Positions 1 to 5,276 are shown, numbered from the stretch's first letter. The stretch: 5,276 nucleotides of DNA from Chloroflexota bacterium (GCA_018725455.1 QLUN01000075.1:1-5276), one strand, 5' to 3'. Numbers and translations: made by a program. The notes: generated from the letters alone by a model not told the origin.

Positions 1-2
1 GT

Positions 3-65
3 GAGGTGCTGAGGGCATTGGGGGTTACCACGCTCGCCCCGCCGCAAGTATCGGAGACAGCCTAA
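3..65 (+). CDS. possible C-terminal tail of an unidentified upstream gene (partial)
   Basis: An open plus-strand frame enters from the window edge and ends at TAA 63-65. Its 20 visible codons read EVLRALGVTTLAPPQVSETA, a plausible protein tail rich in Val, Leu, Pro and Ala. No motif can be assigned. If real, this gene converges on the truncated transposase on the other strand, whose stop at 25 would lie inside it. A stretch this short can be open by chance, so this is a weak call. Confidence 0.2.
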   Translation, partial: EVLRALGVTTLAPPQVSETA

Positions 66-1110
66 AAAAGCCTAAAGGCCGATGTGATGACAAACAGAGG
101 CTTAAAAGTGGTATTTTGAATCTGTTTTCAGACCCAATTGTCAAACATGGGCTAGCAGTACATTCGTAAATCAAATCCCCCCGTTCGGTTGGGCGCACCT
201 TAACCTTTTGCCACGCCAGGTCGGGATAAACTGCGAGCTGACGCACCTCCACTGCCGCTATCCCATTCAGAATTCGTTGCCGGGAGAAGGGGCGTCCCCT
301 ATGCCCCAGAGGTTTTTCCGGTACCCCCATTTCTGGCCTTTCCAAGTAGACGTGGGTATCAGACGGTACCTCCCCCAGATAAAGCAGGCTCTCTTTATCC
401 AGAGCAGCCCGGAAGCGGCTATCCCGCCCGTAAAGACTATCGCAGCCTACCACCTGGAAGGGCAATCCGTTAGCCTTGGCCCTCAGGATCATCTCCAGCC
501 CCAACTGCGACTTGGTGGAAAAAGTGCGCTCCGGTGGGATGTACCAGCGGTGACGCAACTCGCCATGAGCTTGGCCAAACCATTCCTCAGGCAGATAGAG
601 CTCTCCATCCACCATCATCCAGACCGCTGCCTGATAGTAGCCCAGTGCTACTCCCATTTGCCCCAAATCTACCTTTCCCAATCGTCCCAAATGTTGCCGG
701 GCTACCCCGGCACTCTGGTTTCCTGCCTTCTTGTCTCCGCTCTCGTCCACAGTCAGCATTCCTCCCTTAAGTTCTGGCCGCTGGCGCACCTCAGTTTGAA
801 TCTGATCAAAGACAGCTCTAGTGGACCAGGGAGAGTCGGACATGAACTGCTGAAAGTTTTGCCCATCATCCTCAGGGCCAATCACCTGGCGAGCGATATT
901 GGCATAGTTTCGCTTGGTTTCCATAGTCAAGAGACCTCGCAGATAAGACCAAGCGTGTTTGCTGGAATCACGCGTTTTGGTCTTGAAACAGGGTCTAAAA
1001 CGGGCCCAGAGGCCCTGCAGTCTGTTGGCCGGGTTGGCCATCGCTCCCATTGGCAAGCCCCAGCGCCGGGGATCAAATACGACTTTCCTTTCATAGATTT
1101 GGTTCTGCAA
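25..1110 (-). CDS. IS701-type DDE transposase, C-terminally truncated
   Basis: This is a cut-and-paste type transposase of the IS701/DDE_5 superfamily, which binds element ends and catalyses strand transfer. Visible family blocks are WSYLRGLL (about residues 54-61), FMSDSPWS (89-96), TVDESGDKKAG (120-130) with the first catalytic Asp at 122, SAGVARQHLGRLGKVDLGQMGV (about 133-154), LYLPEEWF (171-178), FSTKSQLGLEML-like (197-209) and VVGCDSLYGRD (220-230) with the second Asp at 224. Homology runs to about residue 319 (IYECTA). The last 42 residues look unrelated and are read from flanking DNA. Family members are usually around 400 residues or more, and the third acidic residue (a Glu in a WRIE-like block) lies in the missing part, so the protein should be inactive. 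The start is TTG 1110-1108, six bases after an AGGAGG on the minus strand, and that SD lies inside a hairpin. Family identity is firm; inactivity is inferred. Confidence 0.85.
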   Translation of the reverse strand: MQNQIYERKVVFDPRRWGLPMGAMANPANRLQGLWARFRPCFKTKTRDSSKHAWSYLRGLLTMETKRNYANIARQVIGPEDDGQNFQQFMSDSPWSTRAVFDQIQTEVRQRPELKGGMLTVDESGDKKAGNQSAGVARQHLGRLGKVDLGQMGVALGYYQAAVWMMVDGELYLPEEWFGQAHGELRHRWYIPPERTFSTKSQLGLEMILRAKANGLPFQVVGCDSLYGRDSRFRAALDKESLLYLGEVPSDTHVYLERPEMGVPEKPLGHRGRPFSRQRILNGIAAVEVRQLAVYPDLAWQKVKVRPTERGDLIYECTASPCLTIGSENRFKIPLLSLCLSSHRPLGFFRLSPILAAGRAW

Positions 1111-1152
1111 TGGTATCCTCCTGTTAGTTCAGTTACAGACAGAAGGATACCA
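1111..1152 (-). promoter_or_regulatory. hairpin enclosing the transposase ribosome-binding site
   Basis: Bases 1111-1124 (TGGTATCCTCCTGT) and 1139-1152 (ACAGAAGGATACCA) are inverted repeats, matching at 13 of 14 positions around a 14-base loop. The innermost arm next to the TTG start contains the minus-strand AGGAGG that serves as SD. In mRNA carrying both arms the SD would be paired and translation reduced. This resembles the known fold-back inhibition that protects insertion sequences such as IS10 and IS50 from read-through activation. The structure is seen directly; the regulatory role is inferred. Confidence 0.55.
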
Positions 1153-1163
1153 TCTTTATACAT

Positions 1164-1192
1164 AGAATCAAAGCCTAATTTAACATTGTCAA
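1164..1192 (-). promoter_or_regulatory. candidate transposase promoter
   Basis: On the minus strand a perfect TTGACA (1192-1187) is followed after 17 bases by GATTCT (1169-1164), a poor -10 match. A TATAAA lies further downstream (1160-1155), but its 26-base spacing is too long. Transcription from here would begin near or just before the RBS hairpin. The -35 is convincing and the -10 is not. Confidence 0.3.
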
Positions 1193-1345
1193 GTTAATTT
1201 CCATTGGTTTTTCTGGCAGTGGCACGTAGTTGTCTTCCGATATGGCTTTGGAAATGACTACTGGATTCTCGGTTGGCACCATTTCCTGATTTAAGATGTT
1301 CCCTGGGGGGTTTTGGCTTGATCGGATTTTTGCAAGGGCCTCCAC
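1175..1345 (-). CDS. small unassigned ORF, 56 codons, doubtful
   Basis: A minus-strand frame runs from GTG 1345-1343 to TAG 1177-1175, with an in-frame TAA two codons upstream of the GTG. It contains the stretch NPVVISKAISEDNYVPLPEK, which has protein-like composition. It has no evident SD and no recognised motif, and its end overlaps the TTGACA of the candidate transposase promoter. It may be a remnant of the gene into which the element inserted, part of the element, or chance. Apart from this frame, the 1200-1368 interval shows nothing I can name. Confidence 0.2.
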   Translation of the reverse strand: MEALAKIRSSQNPPGNILNQEMVPTENPVVISKAISEDNYVPLPEKPMEINLTMLN

Positions 1346-1368
1346 GGATTAAGGTTATCCCAAGTGGG

Positions 1369-1395
1369 TTGACAAGTTCCTTACCCCGTTATAAT
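1369..1395 (+). promoter_or_regulatory. sigma70-like promoter motif before the hydrolase fragment
   Basis: TTGACA (1369-1374) and TATAAT (1390-1395) are both perfect consensus hexamers but are only 15 bases apart, shorter than the preferred 17. Initiation would fall near 1402, only about five bases before the ATG at 1407. The message would then be essentially leaderless. Because the downstream reading frame is a gene fragment, the motif may be fortuitous or a leftover. Confidence 0.4.
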
Positions 1396-1406
1396 GGTTT
1401 GTGTAA

Positions 1407-1799
1407 ATGAGCCTACCAGACATGATCCTGGAACAGACCCAATATCTCCTCTATTTAGATGGGAAAATAGACGACGCTGAGGCAAAGCATTTAGAATGGA
1501 TAAAGGCACAGGTGAGGAAAGTGAAAGAACTCGATATAGGCGAGGGCGAGATTGTCCCTGGGGCTTCGAGAGCTTATTGGGCAGACTTAATGGCATACCA
1601 GCCCGTAAGAACGGCGATGGAACTAACCGTCCCGATGCTGATTCTTCAAGGTGGGCGTGACTACCACGTGACGATGGAGGACTTTGAGGGATGGAAAGAA
1701 GGTCTCCTTGACACGGACGCCTCGACAGGTTATCCTAACATTGGACAAGGGCTCCTCAGCTTGTCTGGCAGGCAAGCCTTGTGGAAGATCATTTCCTGA
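1407..1799 (+). pseudogene. fragment of an alpha/beta hydrolase (serine aminopeptidase/dienelactone hydrolase-like)
   Basis: The 130-codon frame matches the C-terminal third of large alpha/beta hydrolases from memory of the family. It has a helical lid-like part (QTQYLLYLDGKIDDAEAKHL, residues 10-29), then YWADLMAYQPVRTA (about 57-70), then the core strand VPMLILQGGRDYHVTMEDF (about 75-93). The Asp of GGRDY (84) is the expected acid of the Ser-Asp-His triad. The nucleophile Ser (GxSxG) and the N-terminal 200-300 residues are absent: an in-frame TAA directly precedes the ATG, and nothing upstream resembles the missing part. After about residue 100 the expected YPxLNHLF region with the catalytic His is scrambled, suggesting frameshifts. 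The Ser- and His-bearing parts are therefore both missing, and this is almost certainly a non-functional relic, although a promoter-like sequence precedes it. Bases 1800-1931 show nothing further. Confidence 0.75.
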
Positions 1800-1931
1800 C
1801 CTGGAGACTGGTTCTATCGCTACTCAATCTACGCTATCGTCCCGCGCTACTGAGGTTCGTTAAGGAAACGTCGACAAGGTGTCAGCAATTTATGAGTGAA
1901 AGGGTGGTCTTGAGGAGGGAGTGCGAATCCC

Positions 1932-2020
1932 GGAGGGGTGACCGAGTGGCTTAAGGTGCCGCTCTCGAAAAGCGGTGTCATCTCTGGTGACCGTGGGTTC
2001 GAATCCCACCCCCTCCGCCA
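1932..2020 (+). tRNA. tRNA-Ser (anticodon CGA)
   Basis: This is a class II tRNA of 89 bases including encoded CCA. The acceptor GGAGGGG (1932-1938) pairs with CCCCTCC (2010-2016), G2017 is the discriminator and CCA is 2018-2020. The anticodon stem is CCGCT/AGCGG with loop CTCGAAA (1964-1970), giving anticodon CGA at 1966-1968, which reads UCG. The T arm is GTGGG-TTCGAAT-CCCAC (1993-2009), and a long variable arm lies between, as expected for serine tRNAs. The discriminator G and long variable arm are serine identity features. Confidence 0.96.
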
Positions 2021-2038
2021 GGCAAAGGAGGTGAAACA

Positions 2039-2284
2039 GTGATTGAGGCACAGCTAAAGCAGGTGGTGATACAAAAAGCAAAGGGAATGCTGGGCAGCAA
2101 GGAATGGGTAGAGTATGGGGAGGCGTTTGCTCGGGAAGTTGGCATCGAGAAGGCTTTTCTAGCTGGTGCATTAGATGCCATGGCCTTTGATGTAGCGGCA
2201 GTGGTAAATCCAAGACGACTCCCGAGCCACAACGAAAGAAAGGAGCTAATTGACGAGATCCTTAAAGGTTTCACCAGAATCTAG
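2039..2284 (+). CDS. small conserved-looking protein of unknown function between two tRNA-Ser genes
   Basis: An 81-residue protein that I do not recognise. The start is GTG 2039-2041, chosen because AAAGGAGGTG (2024-2033) gives a near-perfect SD five bases upstream; the frame also runs back into the tRNA, which cannot be coding. The product is soluble-looking, without signal peptide, membrane segment or Cys. The first two thirds are probably alpha-helical and Ala/Glu/Lys-rich (for example AFAREVGIEKAFLAGALDAM, residues 29-48). A short Pro/Arg linker follows (VNPRRLPSHNERK, about 56-68) and then a final helix ELIDEILKGF. The gene starts 18 bp after the tRNA-Ser(CGA) CCA end, and its stop is 20 bp before tRNA-Ser(GGA), so all three are likely on one transcript, with the mRNA ends made by tRNA processing. 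The strong SD and tight packing argue for a real gene. A link to tRNA biology is possible but unsupported. Confidence 0.7.
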   Translation: MIEAQLKQVVIQKAKGMLGSKEWVEYGEAFAREVGIEKAFLAGALDAMAFDVAAVVNPRRLPSHNERKELIDEILKGFTRI

Positions 2285-2304
2285 AAATTAAGCCTACAGA
2301 TTTT

Positions 2305-2394
<90 letters not shown>

Positions 2395-2583
2395 TTTAGG
2401 AACCGGCTCAGCCCGTCGAAAAAATTACGATATGACAGCAAAATCGAACGCACCTCGCGGAATGCGGCGGACTGATGTGTCTCTCGCAGGGCATCAGCAA
2501 GACAACATTTTATCGCCCAAAGGTACCAGGATGTGCGGGCACGAATTTCACAGGTCAGAGATGGAAGAGGAATAAGGATTGCA

Positions 2584-2598
2584 TATAATATAAGGGGA
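2584..2598 (+). promoter_or_regulatory. -10-like element and SD before cobT
   Basis: TATAAT at 2584-2589 is a perfect -10 hexamer, but no -35 match lies 16-18 bases upstream, so promoter function is only possible. GGGGA (2594-2598) provides the SD nine bases before the ATG at 2608 and decides that start. The rest of the 2394-2607 gap shows no strong terminator for the tRNA unit and no cobalamin-riboswitch B12 box (GCCACTG) that I could find. Confidence 0.3.
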
Positions 2599-2607
2599 GA
2601 TTATGCA

Positions 2608-3492
2608 ATGACCAAATCCCTAACCGAAACACTTGGGTCAATAAAGCCTCTGAATTTGGAGGCAATGGAGGCTGCCCGAAGGCGCCAGGATACGCTTACC
2701 AAGCCTCAGGGTAGCCTGGGACAGCTTGAAGACCTTGCCATTCTTATCGCCGGGATAACGGGGAATACCCGGCCGAAGATTCGGCACAAGGCCATCATCA
2801 CCATGGCTGCTGATCATGGCGTGGCAGCCGAGGGGATAAGCCTCTATCCCCAGGAGGTCACCAGGCAGATGGTGCTCAACTTCCTCGGAGGAGGAGCGGG
2901 TATCAATGTCCTCGCCCGCCATGTGGGGGCAAGGGTTGTGGTGGTGGATATGGGTGTCATCGGCGGATTCGAACCCCATTCCGGGCTTCTCTGCAAGATG
3001 ATTGATTTCGGCACCAGGAACATTGCCCAAGGGCCGGCTATGACCCGTCAGCAGGCGCTGGATGCCATCGAAGCGGGCATAGATGTGCTTGAGTCGGAGA
3101 TTGCAAGGGGACTCGACATCGTCGGGACCGGCGATATGGGCATAGGCAACACCACCGCTTCAAGTGCCGTCTGTGCCGTGATGACCGGCAAGCCGGTGAT
3201 CGAGGTCACCGGCCGCGGCACCGGTCTGGGGGATGAGCAGATGGACCACAAAGTGGCGGTTATTCAAAAGGCGTTGCAGGTGAACCAGCCCAATCCGGAT
3301 GATCCCCTCGATGTCCTGGCCAGGGTAGGGGGATTTGAAATCGGTGGGCTCGCCGGCGTTATATTAGGGGCAGCAGCGAACCGCATCCCGGTGGTCATTG
3401 ATGGCTTCATCTCCGGGGCAGCGGCGAAGGTGCTGGACGAGATGGCCACCTTCGAGGAGGCCGGGGTCTCTGAAGCAGAAGAGGTTGGGTAG
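2608..3492 (+). CDS. cobT: nicotinate-nucleotide--dimethylbenzimidazole phosphoribosyltransferase with an internal deletion
   Basis: CobT transfers the phosphoribosyl group of nicotinate mononucleotide to 5,6-dimethylbenzimidazole (or a related base), giving alpha-ribazole 5'-phosphate for the lower ligand of cobalamin. Family blocks are TKPQGSLGQLEDLA (residues 31-44), MAADHGVAAEG (66-76), YPQEVTRQMVLNFLGGGAGINVLA (about 80-103), GTGDMGIGNTTASSA (173-187), GRGTGLGDE (202-210) and PVVIDGFISGAAA (261-273). At 294 residues it is about 55-65 shorter than usual CobT (about 350). The reading frame passes from GFISGAAA straight into KVLDEMATFEEAGVSEA, the normal C-terminus. The missing segment normally includes the LGEGxGAALA loop with the catalytic Glu (Glu317 in Salmonella CobT), so activity is doubtful. 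The ATG at 2608 is preferred over one at 2533 because of its SD and because family homology starts there. The TAG stop lies in the arm of a palindromic repeat. The family is certain; the cause of the deletion is not. Confidence 0.92.
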   Translation: MTKSLTETLGSIKPLNLEAMEAARRRQDTLTKPQGSLGQLEDLAILIAGITGNTRPKIRHKAIITMAADHGVAAEGISLYPQEVTRQMVLNFLGGGAGINVLARHVGARVVVVDMGVIGGFEPHSGLLCKMIDFGTRNIAQGPAMTRQQALDAIEAGIDVLESEIARGLDIVGTGDMGIGNTTASSAVCAVMTGKPVIEVTGRGTGLGDEQMDHKVAVIQKALQVNQPNPDDPLDVLARVGGFEIGGLAGVILGAAANRIPVVIDGFISGAAAKVLDEMATFEEAGVSEAEEVG

Positions 3493-3540
3493 GGGAGGCT
3501 TTAGCCATCCCCGACAGGGCGGATTTATTCGCCCCTACCC
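3487..3540. repeat. double-hairpin palindromic intergenic repeat (GTAGGGG...CCCCTAC)
   Basis: The outer arms GGGTAGGGG (3487-3495) and CCCCTACCC (3532-3540) are perfect inverted repeats. Inside are two separate hairpins. One is GGGGA-GGC (3492-3499) with GCC-A-TCCCC (3504-3512), with one bulged A. The other is GGGCGGA (3517-3523) with TTCGCCC (3528-3534), around loop TTTA. The left arm supplies the cobT stop codon. It looks like a dispersed REP- or MITE-like unit of the GTAGGGGCG type found between genes in many environmental bacterial genomes. In the transcript it could act as an mRNA stabiliser or attenuator between cobT and cobS. There is no U tract, so it is not a typical terminator. Confidence 0.65.
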
Positions 3541-3547
3541 CGCGATC

Positions 3548-3571
3548 GTTGGGAATGTTGCCATCCCCAAC
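3548..3571. repeat. second short palindrome between cobT and cobS
   Basis: GTTGGGAATG (3548-3557) and CATCCCCAAC (3562-3571) pair at nine of ten positions with a loop of four bases. The right arm, GCCATCCCCAAC, resembles GCCATCCCCGAC in the repeat just upstream (3504-3515), suggesting that both derive from the same kind of unit. The remaining bases up to 3656 contain only a TTTGAACCTTGAAC tandem-like stretch and the cobS SD. Confidence 0.45.
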
Positions 3572-3656
3572 TTCCCTCAAACGAGTAAGATCGGGTGATG
3601 ACAACATCCCCCTTGAGCAAGCTGCAACTTTGAACCTTGAACGGAGAGGAGACGAT

Positions 3657-4388
3657 TTGGGTTTCTGGACTGCCTGGCAGTTTCTCACCGTATTCCCTGC
3701 CCCAGGAGGCCGAGGCTTCAGTGAGAGCGGGATTGGCCGCTCGATAAGCTACTTCTCGCTGGTGGGGCTTATATTGGGGGCGATCCTGTTGGGGCTCGAC
3801 CAGCTACTGGGACTCTTCCTGCCTCCGCTGCTCGTGAGCGCCTTACTGGTCGTTTCGCTTATTCTCTTCACTGGTGCGCTCCATCTCGATGGATTGATGG
3901 ACACCTGCGATGGGTTTGCCTTGAGGAGCTCCGCGGCCGAAAGGCTCAGGGTGATGGCCGATAGCCGGGTGGGGGGGTTCGGGGTGGTGGGGGCATGCTC
4001 CCTTATCCTGCTCAAGTATATCTCTCTGATAACCATACCGGTGGGGTTGAGAGCGGTAGCGCTCCTGCTGATGCCTACCGTGGGTCGCTGGAGTGTCGTC
4101 TATGCTATCACGGTCTTCCCCTCTGCCAGGAAGGAAGGACTGGGCCAGGTATTCAAGAAGCAGGCGAGCTGGCTGAGGATGGGCATGGCGACCGTGATTA
4201 CCGTGGCTGTAGCCGCAGCTTTTCTGAATTATGCCGGGGTAGCGATGGTGGTTGTGGTTTGGGTTACCGTCTTTCTGCTGGGAAGAACTCTCACTTCACG
4301 CCTCGGCGGACTTACGGGCGATGCCTATGGTGCCATAATCGAGCTTTCCGAGGTAGCGAGTCTGATTCTGATCATTATAATCGGATAG
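3657..4388 (+). CDS. cobS: adenosylcobinamide-GDP ribazoletransferase (cobalamin synthase)
   Basis: This integral membrane enzyme joins adenosylcobinamide-GDP with alpha-ribazole or its 5'-phosphate, forming adenosylcobalamin or its phosphate and releasing GMP. The product is 243 residues, close to the usual 250. CobS hallmarks are the N-terminal WQFLTVFPAP (7-16), GRSISYFSLVGLILGAIL (27-44), FTGALHLDGLMDTCDGF (71-87) with the acidic Asp cluster, RVMADSRVGGFGVVG (98-112) and, near the end, LGGLTGDAYGAIIELSEV (216-233). Hydrophobic segments at roughly 34-54, 57-72, 108-128, 131-152, 177-207 and 232-242 fit a multi-pass membrane protein. The start is TTG 3657, five bases after GGAGAGGAG (3643-3651). 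An in-frame start at 3549 would add 36 non-homologous residues encoded by the palindrome region and is rejected. It follows cobT and is tightly followed by cobC; all key motifs are intact. Confidence 0.94.
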   Translation: MGFWTAWQFLTVFPAPGGRGFSESGIGRSISYFSLVGLILGAILLGLDQLLGLFLPPLLVSALLVVSLILFTGALHLDGLMDTCDGFALRSSAAERLRVMADSRVGGFGVVGACSLILLKYISLITIPVGLRAVALLLMPTVGRWSVVYAITVFPSARKEGLGQVFKKQASWLRMGMATVITVAVAAAFLNYAGVAMVVVVWVTVFLLGRTLTSRLGGLTGDAYGAIIELSEVASLILIIIIG

Positions 4389-4398
4389 GAGGAACAAG

Positions 4399-5016
4399 TT
4401 GGCTAGGCTTATACTTGTAAGACACGGCGAGACGGAGTGGAACAGGTCGCTTCGGTATCAGGGCCACAGCGATATCCACTTGAACGACAATGGGACCGAA
4501 CAGGCAGCAATGGTAAGTGATCGCCTTGCCAGCGAGAGGATAGACGTTATCTACTCCAGTGATCTCTCCCGGTCGCATGAAACTGCTCGGAGCATCGCCT
4601 CGATGCACGGCATGGTGGAGATCCGTCAATCGCCGTTATTGAGGGAGATGAACTTCGGCCAGGCTGAAGGAATGACCTTCGATGAGATCAAGGAGCGCTA
4701 CCCCCGGATCGCCGGGGATCTTCAAGCCTGGAGAACCAGGAGTCCGGAAACTCGTATCCCTGACGGTGAGAGTATAGCTGAACTTGGCGCCAGGGTGGCC
4801 CAGTTCACCGAGGAGCTCAAGGGGCATGAACCCGAGGAAACGGTGTTAGTGGTGGCTCACGGGGGCTCGCTGCAAGTGCTTATCTGCCTGCTGCTGGGAA
4901 TTGGCCTGGAGCACTGGTGGCAGGTGCGCCTCAGCAACGCCTCGATCACCATCATGGAGACCTCACCCTATGGAGCGGCGTTCATCGTGCTGAACGATAC
5001 CTGCCATTTGCAGTAA
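4399..5016 (+). CDS. cobC: alpha-ribazole phosphatase-like histidine phosphatase
   Basis: A histidine phosphatase (phosphoglycerate mutase superfamily) of 205 residues. Catalytic features are LVRHGET (6-12) with nucleophile His9 and Arg8, SSDLSRSHETA (53-63) with Arg58, LLREMNFGQAEG (80-91) with acid Glu83, and VVAHGGSLQVL (151-161) with the second His154. PDGES (121-125) and the final RLSNASITI are also typical of the alpha-ribazole phosphatase group. In cobalamin assembly it dephosphorylates alpha-ribazole 5'-phosphate or adenosylcobalamin 5'-phosphate. The start is TTG 4399, six bases after AGGAGG (4387-4392). That SD overlaps the cobS stop codon, so translation is probably coupled to cobS. 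Sequence alone does not separate CobC from other small histidine phosphatases; position directly after cobT-cobS supports CobC. No clear terminator follows the stop at 5014-5016. Confidence 0.88.
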   Translation: MARLILVRHGETEWNRSLRYQGHSDIHLNDNGTEQAAMVSDRLASERIDVIYSSDLSRSHETARSIASMHGMVEIRQSPLLREMNFGQAEGMTFDEIKERYPRIAGDLQAWRTRSPETRIPDGESIAELGARVAQFTEELKGHEPEETVLVVAHGGSLQVLICLLLGIGLEHWWQVRLSNASITIMETSPYGAAFIVLNDTCHLQ

Positions 5017-5276
5017 CAGTTTAGTTTCTCCAAAAACTTTCAACCACTCCGATCCCCGCATTCGCGAGGACAAGTTTATCGTGACTCCTCGACACGACGT
5101 GTTGTCTCGATCGCAACACCGATCCGAAAAATCTTCGATTTCTTATTCCCCCTCCGCACCCCCTCCCCCCACACCACCCGTTTGCCGGCAAGCGTAAGCG
5201 TTCGGTCTTTGTTCCCGATGTTCCCCATGAGACCGCTGCCATTGTCACTGACCTGAGGACCCTTGGTCCGGTTCAG
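5017..5276. other. 260-bp stretch without a recognised gene
   Basis: No known family is visible. A plus-strand frame is open from 5085 to the window end, and its last part reads GKRKRSVFVPDVPHETAAIV. The minus strand is also open over the same bases in one frame, ending at the TAA at 5084-5082. Neither has a good start and SD, so I call neither. cobU or another corrinoid gene, which might be expected after cobC, does not begin here. The edge carries GGACC-CTT-GGTCC (5257-5269), a short palindrome. Confidence 0.4.
5148..5179 (-). other. potential G-quadruplex motif on the minus strand
   Basis: Four C runs on the plus strand (5148-5152, 5159-5163, 5165-5170 and 5177-5179) are separated by 6, 1 and 6 bases. 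On the minus strand this gives four G runs of at least three with loops no longer than seven, the canonical quadruplex pattern. It lies about 130 bases downstream of the cobC stop. Formation in the cell and any role are untested. Confidence 0.5.

Larger units (their letters stand above)
154..1195 (-). mobile_element. remnant of an IS701-family insertion sequence
   Basis: The transposase-homologous part covers about 154-1110, and its upstream leader and promoter extend to about 1192. The far (3') end of the element is gone: homology stops near 154, and I could not find an inverted copy of the promoter-proximal end (AACTTGACAATG on the minus strand near 1194-1183) in bases 1-154. No flanking target-site duplication could be identified, so the limits are approximate. 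The pattern fits an old insertion trimmed by a deletion or rearrangement, which would also explain the broken genes around it. Confidence 0.55.

Noticed and set aside
208..1197. Long plus-strand frame of 329 codons
   Set aside because: It is the antisense shadow of the transposase gene, whose minus-strand product has clear family motifs.
1932..2020. tRNA-Ser as an integration (att) site
   Set aside because: No integrase gene is present, and the repeated 3' tRNA half at 2362-2393 belongs to another complete tRNA-Ser gene, so it is gene paralogy and not an att duplication.
2440..2570. Possible decayed IS3-type transposase remnant upstream of cobT
   Set aside because: Short pieces such as GISKTTFYR and VSRRASARQH in different frames vaguely recall IS3 proteins, but the matches are too short and scattered to support a call.
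2533..2607. Longer cobT start adding 25 residues
   Set aside because: The extra residues do not resemble CobT N-termini, and the ATG at 2608 has its own SD (GGGGA at 2594-2598).
3549..3656. N-terminal extension of cobS
   Set aside because: It begins inside a palindrome, adds non-homologous residues, and the TTG at 3657 has a strong SD at the right distance.

Overview
The window looks like chromosomal DNA of an uncultured, moderately GC-rich bacterium. A Dehalococcoidia-type member of the Chloroflexota is my best guess. This is inference from the corrinoid-salvage gene order, the frequent TTG/GTG starts and the GTAGGGG-type intergenic palindromes; no marker gene settles it. I found no CRISPR array, rRNA, prophage or defence system, and no convincing undescribed multi-gene system. 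The more interesting points are small and structural.

Left part (about 1-1930) is decaying accessory DNA. The first 65 bases may hold the tail of an upstream plus-strand gene. A minus-strand IS701-type transposase (TTG start at 1110) has lost its C-terminal part at about base 154. Its promoter end survives, and its ribosome-binding site is folded into a hairpin (1111-1152). Next to it are a doubtful 56-codon minus-strand frame (1175-1345), a promoter-like motif (1369-1395) and a fragment of an alpha/beta hydrolase (1407-1799) that has lost its catalytic Ser and His regions.

Middle part (1932-2393) holds two serine tRNA genes, anticodons CGA and GGA, both with encoded CCA. A small 81-aa gene with a strong Shine-Dalgarno sequence sits between them, 18 bp from one tRNA and 20 bp from the other, so the three are probably co-transcribed. 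I do not recognise its product.

Right part (2608-5016) is a plus-strand cobalamin lower-ligand assembly cluster: cobT, cobS, then a cobC-like alpha-ribazole phosphatase. CobT makes alpha-ribazole 5'-phosphate from nicotinate mononucleotide and a benzimidazole, CobS joins the ribazole moiety to adenosylcobinamide-GDP, and the phosphatase removes the remaining 5'-phosphate. cobS and cobC are 10 bp apart with the SD overlapping the cobS stop. cobT and cobS are separated by 164 bp of palindromic sequence. The CobT frame goes directly from the GFISGAAA segment to the KVLDEMATFEEAGVSEA tail, lacking about 55-65 residues that normally carry the catalytic Glu loop. It is therefore either a disabled gene or an assembly collapse.

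The last 260 bases contain no recognised gene. They hold a potential G-quadruplex on the minus strand and a small palindrome at the very edge.
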